Assembly: GCA_032158295.1 (NCBI GenBank)
Contig: CM063246.1
Span: 16,217,168-16,281,167 of the forward strand
Direction: 5' to 3'
Source of the DNA: Pycnopodia helianthoides
Lineage: Eukaryota > Echinodermata > Asteroidea > Forcipulatida > Asteriidae
DNA length: 64,000 bases
The position numbers and the translations under genes are program-made. How positions within the stretch are numbered: the stretch's first letter is position 1; every line of letters starts with the position of its first letter. The notes under the pieces are model-generated. The model did not search any database and was not told the origin of the DNA. It was given only the letters and a program-made list of their open reading frames with translations. Positions 12,296 through 23,265 of this stretch are shown in pieces.

Positions 12296-14259
12296 ATATT
12301 AAAGTCTGGATAAAAACTTAGCTATTACGTCATAATGACATCATTGGTTTTTAAATGTGGCTAAACCAAAGTTCAATATTTTGAAAATTCACACCAAAAG
12401 AACCACATCTGTTATAATTTTAATCTTTGCATTTTTGTGAATGTTTGATGTATGAAAGTTCTTTATAACTGTTAGTGACATGATTTGACCTGGCTTCCTG
12501 TCCAACTGGAAGTTAAAGAAACTTCCATAAAGAAGCTCTTTTTATGTTTTTTGTTCATACTTATAAATTTTATTTGATTTAACTTTGAATATTTACCTGC
12601 TATTCACACAATCCGAACACCTAGTGTTTGTAATTCTACAAACACTACATGTCTAGTACTTGGACTGCTAATAAAGACACACTTCACGAGCTCACACAAC
12701 CTTCAAACTTCACATATAGTTAGATCTTTACTAGTAAAAGACACTGCTGTAGTGACATCAGGTTGCAAATCAGGTTGCAAATCTTAATGACCTACAGGTC
12801 ATTAAGTCTTCTCAAACATTTGGACAGTGAAGACACCAATTTGACCTTGTCTTCCTGTCAAAGCCACAAGTTGAATTAAATTGTTCATTCCCAGGCCTTG
12901 TTTCAGGTGTGCTTAACAATAAGATTTTATATTTGGTCTCTCTGTATAAAATAGAGTTTGACCACTAGGTCTTCCAAGGAGTAAAGACGACATTAGCGTC
13001 CACTCTTGACCAGTTTTAAAATGTACTTTTTGCTGAAAACATATTGCAAGTTCAAAAAAGTTTTAAATTTGCACATATTTTAAATTCTCAATGTCTGGAT
13101 AAGAAATAAACTATGATGCCATGATAACATGTCATGTCATCAGTCTTCAAAGTTTTTTTTTCAAAAATTCAAATACTTAGAACCACACTTAACTTCTCGT
13201 ATAACAATATTTCCTTCAAAAAATAAAAAAATCTGCTTATTAATACAAATCTGCATTGTTTTTGTTTGAACAAAACTTATGTATAATTTTTACTTCTTCT
13301 TCGCCCCACAATTGTTCGCTAACAAAGACTTTTCAAGCTCACATACCCTTCAAACATCACACATAATTAGATCGTCACTGGTAAAAGAGGATTCTGAGAG
13401 ATCAATAGGCTACCATTGTTTTTCATTGTATACAGCATATGGGAGGCAAGTTTGAGATTCCGGCAAATCATGGATGACTAATCGTCTGTGGCTTACAGCC
13501 AAGGTTCGGCCTACTCGTTGAAAGACATTCCATTATTTCTCAAAAGAGAAACAGAAATCAAATGTGCATTTTATGAGAATGTTTGTTGTCTTATCTTTAT
13601 TAAGTCAGGGTTTCATTGTGACAATGATATTCTCAACAACAGCAATTTATTACGAACATTTTTACCCTGGAAAAAGTTTTTTAATACCGATTTGATGTAG
13701 TTCAACGCAGCAAAATCTCATAATGGCGAAAAACACACACGTTACAGTGTAGCTACTTTTGTTGTACTTATAAAGCAACTTTTCTTTGAATGCATAAGCA
13801 AGTTAAAGAGTGTTGCTGTAGATTATTATTTCAGATGTTTTTTGCACAAATAGGTTACCCATAGGTTTTCATAGATTTTGATGGTAATATGAAGTCCAAA
13901 AAGTACCCCCAAAACATCAAGCTCTCTCTTGAGATGGACATGCAGCGAATTATAACTTTCATGCTAAAATTTTTCATGAACAATTTCATGCTCAGTTTCT
14001 CAAAATGTGCTCAACCTTTTTACATCAAGATAAGTTCCAAAGACCATGTATCCTTTTGATTTGTTCATTTTGATTTTCATATGTAATAATGAATGTTGAA
14101 GAATACTACTTAGATTCAAACATAATTTCCTTGAAAACCTTCAACGAAATATTAATGTTGATAAAACATTACGCTGTTCTTCAAGAAAGAAAAAACAAAC
14201 AAACAAACCACACATTTTTTTGGGAAGAATTTCTTGATGTAAAAAGTGAACAAGCATAC
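12296..14259. repeat. Intron with scattered degenerate repeats
   Basis: Motifs related to the block at 8301-9860 recur here, including a GGAAGTTAAAG core near 12510, a GAACACCTA end near 12615 and a GACATC/CATGTCATC segment near 13120. No exon is supported; the plus-strand open frame at 13488-13700 has no motifs. Confidence 0.4.
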
Positions 14260-14903
14260 CTTTAGAAACAATTTCACAAATTTCCATGCTCTCTTTGACA
14301 GATGTTGATGAAGATAACTTACCAAATAAAGGAGGGGGTGGTGGAGGCAATGGGGGTAATTCATCTTCAATTCGGGTTGGTGTAAATCCTATCAGCATGT
14401 TGGCTGACATCTGATTGTTGATTGTTACTGCTGAATTGTCACTTGTTAAACTTTGATTGTGCATAATTGCATTTAAGTTACTATTATGGAGATTTTTGCT
14501 TGTGACCTCATTGTTTTTTAAACACTTACGTTCAAACACTGTTGAGAGGTTTCTTGGTGTGCTTGTTTTGTTGCAATTCATTATAATACTTGTTCTTTGT
14601 TGAAGGCCATTGGTCACATGTGCAACAGGAACTACTTCTTCACTTCCATTTTGGTTGTCAATATCACTTCCAGGTGGATCAACAATCAAAGAGTGTCCAT
14701 TAGACAGGCCATTGGTACATGAATTGCTTGAATGATTATTGTGGAGTGCCCAGCTGTTTCCAATAATCAATGAATGACGATCTGATTTAAGGAGAGGTGG
14801 AAGTTGGTCATCACAGCTATGGTCACTGCTCTCTAGTATGACACCATTTGGCTGGACGTCAACATGTGAAGATGTTTCTGTATCCATAGATGTCGAAATG
14901 GCA
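14260..14903 (-). CDS. PH-domain adaptor gene, exon 6: Ser/Asn-rich linker with polyproline end
   Basis: The exon encodes about 214 residues rich in Ser, Asn, Asp and Thr, with a DELPPL motif and a run of eight or more prolines near its end. It opens after a GAAGTTTCAG acceptor with one base that completes exon 5's split codon. Two donors are visible: AAAG/GTATGC at 14260 and a stronger TTTG/GTAAGT at 14323. Both leave phase 1 and both join in frame to exon 7. The 63-base difference would add or remove 21 residues, so alternative donor use is plausible. An ATG lies five codons into the exon, but the upstream frame is open, so it is not needed as a start. No globular domain is recognised. Confidence 0.75.
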
Positions 14904-15544
14904 CTGAAACTTCATTTCAAAAAAATGTAGTCAACTTAAGTTAAATTTATACGTAAAAATACTAACTTGTTATTCACCTGTTTTAAACAGTTAGGGTAAA
15001 TGCTTTGGATATCAGGGAGTTAAACAATTTGTTGTTTGTTTGTTTTTGGTTTTATTAATGCTCAACTACAATGTCTGTTTGATATGAGTAAAATGTGAAC
15101 TAAGTCACATGTTTTCATGTCACCATTTCAGGCAAAATAAAACTTGTTTTCTTTTGGGAATTCTGCATGCCTTTTAATTTATTAATTGAATTACATTAGA
15201 ATAGAATAGAATAAACAATTCTATTTTATTCTATTAAATTTCTTTGGGAAGATTATATAATTAAGAACATTTTTGGAATAATTTTTCCCTTAAACCATAA
15301 GAAAAAACATAAGCCATAACTACAGAGCATTTTTTGGTCAAATAAATGTGGTGAAATACAACTAAATCCTTAAAGTCAAATGTAATGTTACATAAAATAA
15401 TATATTTCTGACTTGTTTGAAATATAAAAAATCCACTCACACTTTGGCAATTTCGCATAATCGTTTTAGTGTTTGTAAGTAAAAAGTTTAATTCATTCAT
15501 ATCACGTATAATAAATCCCAATATGACAGGACACAGATACATGA

Positions 15545-17630
15545 AAACCTAGGCAGGAAGGTGTTTTTAAATCAAGACATTAGTACACCACCCTATCATT
15601 GGCATATTGTTCTGAGTAAAGTGTCACATTTGGCATTATACATCAGCTGATTCAATGTTAATACTGGCAAGATGAACAACAATAAAGGCAGCAGCATTAT
15701 CTCCTTCCATTTGCATCCCTGTCAGCTGGGCTTTGAAATTACTGACTCATTACAGAAAGAATGAGTCATTTGATCTTCATGGTTTGCCATTACTGACTCG
15801 TTACAGAAAGAATAAGTCATTTGATCTTCATGGTTTGCCATTACTGAATCATTACAGAAAGAATAAGTCATTTGTTCTTCAAGATTTGCCATTACAGACT
15901 CGTTACAGAAAGAATAAGTCATTTGATCTTCATGGTTTGCCATTACTGACTCGTTACAGAAAGAATAAGTCATTTGATCTTCAAGATTTGCCTTTACAGA
16001 CTCGTTACAGAAAGAATGTCATTTAATCTTCATGGTTTGCAATTACTGACTCGTTACAGAAAGAATAAGTCATTTGATCTTCATGGTTTGCCATTACAGA
16101 CTCGTTACAGAAAGAATAAGTCATTTGATCTTCATGGTTTGCCATTACAGACTCGTTACAGAAAGAATAAGTCATTTAATCTTCATGGTTTGCCATTACA
16201 GACTCGTTACAGAAAGAATAAGTCATTTGATCTTCATGGTTTGCCATTACAGACTCGTTACAGAAAGAATGAGTCATTTGATCTTCATGGTTTGCCATTA
16301 CTGACTCATTACAGAAAGAATGAGTCATTTGATCTTTATGGTTTGCCATTACAGACTCATTACAGAAAGAATGAGTCATTTGATCTTCATGGTTTGCCAT
16401 TACTGACTCATTACAGAAAGAATGAGTCATTTGATCTTTATGGTTTGCCATTACAGAATCATTACAGAAAGAATGAGTCATTTGATTTTCATGGTTTGCC
16501 ATTACTGACTCATTACAGAAAAATAAGTCATTTGATCTTCATGGTTTGCCATTACTGACTCATTACAGAAAGAATGAGTCATTTGATCTTCATGGTTTGC
16601 CATTACTGACTCATTACAGAAAGAATGAGTCATTTGATCTTCATGGTTTGCCATTACAGACTCGTTACAGAAAGAATGAGTCATTTGATCTTCATGGTTT
16701 GCCATTACTGACTCATTACAGAAAGAATGAGTCATTTGATCTTTATGGTTTGCCATTACAGACTCATTACAGAAAGAATGAGTCATTTGATCTTCATGGT
16801 TTGCCATTACAGACTCATTACAGAAAGAATAAGTCATTTAATCTTCATGGTTTGCCATGACTGACTCATTACAGAAAGAATGAGTCATTTGATCTTCATG
16901 GTTTGCCATTACTGACTCATTACAGAAAGAATGAGTCATTTGATCTTCATGGTTTGCCATTACTGACTCATTACAGAAAGAATGAGTCATTTGATCTTTA
17001 TGGTTTGCCATTACAGACTCGTTACAGAAAGAATGAGTTATTTGATCTTCATGGTTTGCCATTACTGACTCATTACAGAAAGAATGAGTCATTTGATCTT
17101 TATGGTTTGCCATTACAGACTCATTACAGAAAGAATGAGTCATTTGATCTTCATGGTTTGCCATTACAGACTCATTACAGAAAGAATGAGTCATTTGATC
17201 TTCATGGTTTGCCATGACTGACTCATTACAGAAAGAATGAGTCATTTGATCTTCATGGTTTGCCATTACTGACTCATTACAGAAAGAATGAGTCATTTGA
17301 TCTTCATGGTTTGCCCCTGAAACATTTCATTTGCCATCCTGCTGCACATAACGTAGATTTTCTTTAGAGTGGAGGCTAGTGAGGAGGTAGAACTGCTAGC
17401 AGTAGCCTTCTGTTACTCCTCCTCTTCTTTCAAACAAACCAACTTGATCTCTTTAAGTTCAGCTGGCAATTCTTCCATACCGTCAACTTTTAATCTCTAC
17501 CTTTGCTCCTAATCAGCTATCCTACTTCACCTGATCATTGGCAGGAGGCTAAACAGTAAATCATCTGTATCAATGCCTAATGTGACAACCGGAAAAGTAT
17601 GCTCATGATAGGGTGGTGTACTAATGCCTG
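15545..17630. mobile_element. Non-autonomous TIR element carrying a minisatellite
   Basis: A 22-bp sequence beginning CATTAGTACACCACCCTATC at 15578-15599 is repeated exactly in inverse orientation at 17605-17626. Weaker inverted similarity extends inward (GTCACATT.GGCATT on both sides) and outward (CCTAGG against CCTGGG). The interior is mostly the 51-bp minisatellite. No transposase frame and no clear target-site duplication were found. It lies in the intron between exons 5 and 6. Confidence 0.65.
15739..17315. repeat. 51-bp minisatellite, about 31 units
   Basis: The unit is 51 bp, starting TGACTCATTACAGAAAGAAT and ending GGTTTGCCAT. Because 51 is divisible by three it stays open in more than one frame on both strands, giving artefactual 17-residue repeats (plus: LTHYRKNESFDLHGLPL; minus: MANHEDQMTHSFCNESV). 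Variant units carry GACTCG, GAATAA or TCTTTATGG changes arranged in runs, suggesting higher-order duplication. Each consensus unit holds an inverted pair of heptamers, TGACTCA and TGAGTCA. I do not consider the open frames to be genes. Confidence 0.9.
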
Positions 17631-17949
17631 GGTTCTTTAGCTTATTTACCTAAAGGAATTCTGTATGATCATGATATAAATTGAGAGTACTTGAAGATCA
17701 CAATTATATTGTATGATCAGTCTAGCTTTATGTTAAGCAAAATGGGTCTACAGGAGTTGGAGTGTTGTGGGGGAGAGGGTGTTACTGGCAAATGGTCATT
17801 CTTAAAGTAAAATGTAGATAGAAATTGTGTTTTGTGACTTGACGACACTAAAAGTGATCTTATACTTGACACTACATTTTTAAAATTTGGTTCCTAGAAT
17901 GTAGCTAGAATTATGACAAATAATCTCTGTTGAAAATTTCTGAAAATAC

Positions 17950-18086
17950 CTTGTATCTGATGAGGGTCTCATTTGAGAACATAATGTCTCAATCACCTTT
18001 GCTTTTTGTTGAAGGTGGTGTAAGGCTTTAGACGCATCTCCCTTATCATCAATACTGCAAATAACTGAAGAAAATCTCTCCAATTC
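17950..18086 (-). CDS. PH-domain adaptor gene, exon 5: predicted helical segment after the PH domain
   Basis: The exon encodes 45 full codons of charged, Leu/Gln-rich sequence, including LHHLQQKAKVIETL, which should be helical. The acceptor is TTGCTTCAG at the high-coordinate end. The donor ACAAG/GTATTT leaves phase 2, matching the single base that opens exon 6. Exon 4 ends in phase 0 and this exon starts in phase 0. It directly follows the PH domain and precedes the disordered linker, so it may be a short coiled coil or the tail of the PH fold. I do not recognise the segment as a named domain. Confidence 0.8.
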
Positions 18087-18187
18087 CTGAAGCAAAAGGA
18101 ATATCACCCTTAACAATTTATAAAAAGTCATGTATATTTCAAAGTGAAAAAAGATGAACTTGTCTGAGACAGTCCCCACCCCTAAAA

Positions 18188-18226
18188 GATAATTATAATA
18201 ATAATAATAATAATAACAACAACAAA
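18188..18226. repeat. AT-rich trinucleotide microsatellite
   Basis: A run of ATA repeats passes into AAC repeats. It lies in the 11.8 kb intron 100 bp from exon 5. Confidence 0.85.
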
Positions 18227-19613
18227 ACGAACTAGAAATGAGTTTGTTACGAACAAACACTGAGGTTTCAGTTGCATTGTCAATAATAAACTTTGAATTA
18301 AAGTAACAATTAATTTGATACCTGATGACATCAGTATGACGAAAGCATGTTTTCGTACTAACTTTGTTAAAAGCTAAAAGACGGCACAAAGATGGTGACT
18401 TTATGACATGTGGTTGTAAGGAAATAAAGATCAAAGTCATGTTTTTAATAATAACAAATGTAACATTAGCTCCAAGACATCAAAAAGGGCATGTTTAATG
18501 TGCCGTAAGTTACAAGATGACACAAAAATAATAACTCCTGACATATGGTTCAGACGATAAAAAGTTTAAAATAATAAACTTTTAATTAATAAATTTAATT
18601 GCTTCACCAGGGCTAAATATATTAATAAACTATACCGCACGGACCTTTTAAATGAATTGTGGTAGGAGAATCCAATGAAATTGCGTGAGGAAACACACGA
18701 TCCCCAAACGCTAAATAGTTCCATAGTTTGTCAGATAAGACCATAGACTGAATAAGCAGTGAACCAAAATAATGAACGCCATGGCTCCATGTGTAGGTAC
18801 AGCCCGTATGCAGTTTACAGTGTGTGTTTTACGTGCAATGTACACAGTCAATGCGATCGTGCTTGTTTGACGATATGTGTTCTTAAATCGTTAATATTGT
18901 TAATATCGTCAACAAAGTCACAAAGTAATAAAAACCCTCTATCGAACTGCTGCTGGATCACAGAGCACAGGCTTTCATTTTATGTATTGTTTGTGTCTTT
19001 TAAGACTGTAGTTCCTGAGATAGAACTATGACAAATTTCACGTGTAAATGCTATGAGAATTTTCGGACAGAAAATTAATAATAATAATAACAATAACAAT
19101 TTTTTAAAATCTCGACAAAAACAAAGGTGGTTTCGGTGAAAAGGCTGAAACCCCCAATAAAGTCAAAATAAATAAATAATAACAAGAATAGTGTGTTGAC
19201 AAACACAAATGCCCCGCTAAGCTTAATCTAATTCTTCTTGAGTTATTGCTTGGAAATGTCTTATGTTTGAGCCATAGTGACCATGACATTTGACCATGGG
19301 GGTAAATATACCATAAGCTTCTGGGGAATCCCAAGACCAATCCACACCAAGTTAGGAGTTGAAATGCCAAGTCCTTCTTGAAATATCACTCTAACAATAT
19401 TTCTTTTGTTTTAGCCATATTGACCTTAACATTTGATCTAAGGGTCCAGAAACAATAGACTTCTGGGAGGATCCCTAGACCAATCCACACATAAATAAAC
19501 AAATAAAAAAGATCAGTCAAAAAACAGCCGGGTTTTTTAATCTCACTTAACCTACTTAAAAGTGCAATCTAGAATACCAGTCAACTTTGAAAAAGTCCTC
19601 TAGAAAAAAAACA
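18227..19613. other. Intron sequence with no recognised gene
   Basis: Contains a CTGATGACATCAG motif near 18323, a second AAT/AAC microsatellite near 19076-19100, and a small diverged direct repeat with CTTCTGGG and CCAATCCACAC near 19318-19352 and 19460-19490. Nothing coding is supported. Confidence 0.45.
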
Positions 19614-21739
19614 CGGCATAGTTTGTTAATGGTTGGCATCCATGCTAGATCTATTGTTATAGCAAGGGGAAGACGATTAGGGTGGATGCCACCCTCAATT
19701 TTGAGTTTTAAGGTCATTTTGAGGTCAAAAAGGTCAAAAAATGTCAAATTTTGGATTTTTGGATTTTGCACCAAATTTGACAAGTGATAGCTCTATCTAT
19801 AAAATGTATTTTTATCATCATATTGACACACCAAGCCTGTAAAACTAAGGATTAATCTTTTATCTTGTACACAAATGTATAGTAAAATGAAAACTAAAAG
19901 TGTGATTTTCTCAAAAAATGCATATATTGAGTATACTGAATAAGTTTCCACTCCCTACCTCAAGGATGCATATATTTGTTTCAAACAACTTTTTTTCTGA
20001 AGGTTAAGATACCCAGGCAGTTTTTAATCAATTTTTTTATTTTATTTCACACCTTTTAGTATGGTCATTTTGAGGTCAAAAAGATCGACAAAGGTCAAAT
20101 TGGGGATTTTTGGATTTTGCACCAAATTTGACCCCAAGTGATAGGTCTATCTATAAAATGTTTTTTTTATCATCATATTGACATACCAAGCCTGTAAAAC
20201 TAACAGTTAATCTTTTATCTTGTACACAAATGTATAGTAAAATGAAAACTAAAAGTGTGATTGTCTCAAAAAGTGCATATCTTGAGTATACTGAATAAGT
20301 TTGCACTCTCTATCTCAAGGTTGTTTCGAACAACTTTTTTTCTGAAGGTTAATATACCCAGGCAGTTTTTAATCAAAACAAAAAAATTCAATTTCACACC
20401 TTTTTGTATGGTGTAATGAGACAAAAAGGTATGTTCTTCACCCAGTACATTTGAATGCATAAATTGTAGTGGGTTTATAGCTTGACATGGTGCTCAAAAA
20501 CTGTATATCTGATATCAAAGTTGTTTGTACTCCCAATCTTTCCAAGTGAACATTTTCAGACTCCTACACAGTTATCAAACTCAAATGACAATGATGAATT
20601 AAAATGTTGAACATTTTTGCAATAAATAGTTGCTTTATCCCATATGTTACAGCTGTTTCGTTCATACACCATGGGGTATCGAGCAGTTAAACACTTTAGG
20701 CTTTTAAGCTACATGTTGTAACATAATGTGGCTTGCCATGATTTGAAGCCAGCTTAAGAGTTAGTGACCAGGCACTCAGAGGCCACCTCTCTTACATAAA
20801 CTGGACAACCTTAGTACTTCTGTTGCCTAGCAACTGCCCAGACCAGTCACCTTTGAGTGTCCGATTAGCACAGACATTAAGGACCACATTGCCACATACA
20901 AATCCATTCTTTTGATCAGAGTACTATACTGAACACCCTCTGACAAATGTGCATGGCTAAATCTGAAGACACCATCCCTCAGTTTCTTTGATGAAAGAAT
21001 TCTCACATCTGTTAGAGTTAGTAGACTCAAGTTGTTTAATTACATTTTAACTATATAGTAACTATGGAGACACTATTCAGCAAAGGAAAGGAACTGAAAT
21101 TAGCAAATCAAAGTTTCAGAACGTAATTTTTCTCAGAGGGAGGACTCCATGTCTGCTTCAACTTCCTGAAGGCTAGTGGCCAACACATGGAAATTGCTGG
21201 GCTTGATGACCTGTGGACAGAGGCATGTGTTTGGCTTGATCACGATTGAGACCATGCTTCCAGTCAAAGCCTATTATCACGCTGTTAGAGGACACCAACT
21301 GACCTACGAGACTCTGTGGCGCATTGGTCTATGCTTGAATCTTGGCTGGTTAAAAATGATAAACAAAAAGATTTGGAAGTTGACAAACATGCCCAAAGTG
21401 GGGTTAAGCAGTTCAAAAAGAGAGATGGCAATCACAAAACAGAACTTTACGAAGCAGTAGAACAGCTGTCAGTTTTTCTGAGCAGTAACAATGTTCAAGA
21501 GCTCATTAAAGAATTTATCTACACCGCCTGTGTTCATATAATGTTCACAAATCTTGTAAGCTGTGTGGTAAGATTCCTACATGGAGTTGGTGGAGATTCT
21601 GCTAAACTTCATCAGGACTCAGAGGGACGGAAACTGGATTCTCCTTTGAGAAGCTTTTCCAGCAATACAGCCATGGCTCACCATCGATGACTACAGCAAC
21701 TATGTCCAATTGGGACCTGTTTATCTCGCAGATATGAAA

Positions 21740-22294
21740 AAATGGCGTCTGACAAGAACTTGGTGAGATCAGCTTTGCTCTCATCCAAGGCAATGAATTG
21801 GCCCCAAAACCTGTGGATTTTTCTTTCCCACTTGCTTTGATCGAGTCACTTACTATCTCACTTGGTGCAATGTCTCTGGTTGCCAATGATAGTGGTATCT
21901 CTCTAACATTATCAGAGTCAAGGTGTGGTTTATTCGGAACACATCAAATCTTGTAAGCTTTGTGGTAAGCTTCCTAACGTCATCAACAACTTGATTTGTG
22001 TAACGAAGACTAATAGAGCGGGTGAAAGTGGTTTCTTCCTCATCATCTTCCAAATTGAAGAGAGATCTTATGTCTTGTGTGATGCGTGATCGCTCGGACC
22101 ACGTGATACAAAATTTGTCCCTGGCTTGATTATTTCTCGTAATTCCATTTATGCCATTCTGCACTTTGCATGTCCTGTTCATCCACTCAGTTGCGTGATC
22201 AGTGGGAACCTGGTTGAACCACTTTGTTCGCTTCACACACAAAAAATCCATTACTGATTACTGCATAAACCTCTGGTGCTGTCTTCTCAATGAG
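21740..22294 (-). pseudogene. Transposon-associated protein fragment in the foldback loop
   Basis: Minus-strand frames in and next to the loop read a Trp/Leu-rich stretch (ETAPEVYAV), then TDHATEWMNRTCKVQNGING and ITRNNQARDKF. A TDHAxE/NR/KV/GG/GIT/N/AR pattern of this sort occurs in a widespread, poorly characterised protein family found near mobile DNA in marine invertebrates. The arm sequences also read in this direction (ASGQHMEIAGLYDLW). Frameshifts break it. The superfamily and enzymatic role are unknown to me; this assignment is from recollection of the pattern only. Confidence 0.35.
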
Positions 22295-23265
22295 TTTCAT
22301 ATCTGCGAGATAAGCAGGTCCCAACCGGTCATGGTTGCTGTGGTCGTCGATGGTGCGATGGTGAGCCACGGCTGTACTGCTGAAAAAGCTTCTAAAATCT
22401 TACAGTTGGCCAACTGCTTTGTAAAGTTCTGCTCTGTGATTGCCATCCCTCTTTTTGAACTGCTTAACCACACTTTGGGCAAGTTTGTCAACTTCCACAT
22501 CTTTTTGTTTCTCATTTTCAGCCAGCCAAGATTTAAGCATAGACCAGCGTGATATTAGGCTTTGACTGGAAGCATGGTCTCAGTCCTGTTTTTTGCATAA
22601 ACACCCGACTCTTTCCACAGGTCATAAAGCCCAGCAATTTCCATGTGTTGGCCACTAGCCTCCAGGAAGTTGAAGCAGACATGGAGTCCTCCCTTGAGAA
22701 AAATTACGTTCTGAAACTTTGGATTTGCTCATTTCAGTTCCTTTCCTTTGCTGAATAGTGTCTCCATAGTTACTATATAGTTAAAATGTAATTAAACAAC
22801 TTGAGTCTACTCACTCTAACAGATGTGAGAATTCTTTCATCAAAGAAACTGAGGGCTGGTGTCTTCAGATTTAGCCATGCACATTTGTCAGAGGGTGTTC
22901 AGTATAGTACTCTGATCAAAAGAATGGATTTGTATGTGGCAATGTGGCCCTTAATGTCTGTGCTAATCGGACACTCAAAGGTGACTGGTCTGGGCAGTTG
23001 CTAGGCAACAGAAGTACTAAGGTTGTCCAGTTTATGTAAGAGAGGTGGCCTCTGAGTGCCTGGTTACTAACTCTTAAGCTGGCTTCAAATCATGGCAAGC
23101 CACATTATGTTACAACATGTAGCTTAAAAGCCTAAAATGTTTAACTGCACGATACCCCATGGTGTATGAAACAGCTATAACATTGGATAAAGCAACTGTT
23201 TATTGCAAAAATGTTCAACATTTTAATTCATCATTGTCCTTTGAGTTTGATAACTGTGTAGGAGT

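Noticed and set aside
15733..17296. Open frames of 75-194 codons on both strands encoding 17-residue repeats
   Set aside because: They are a by-product of a 51-bp tandem unit without stops; both strands and several frames are open, with no start or splice context.
15739..17315. Regular repeats considered as a CRISPR array
   Set aside because: Units are contiguous 51-bp tandem copies with no unique spacers, and the genome is eukaryotic.
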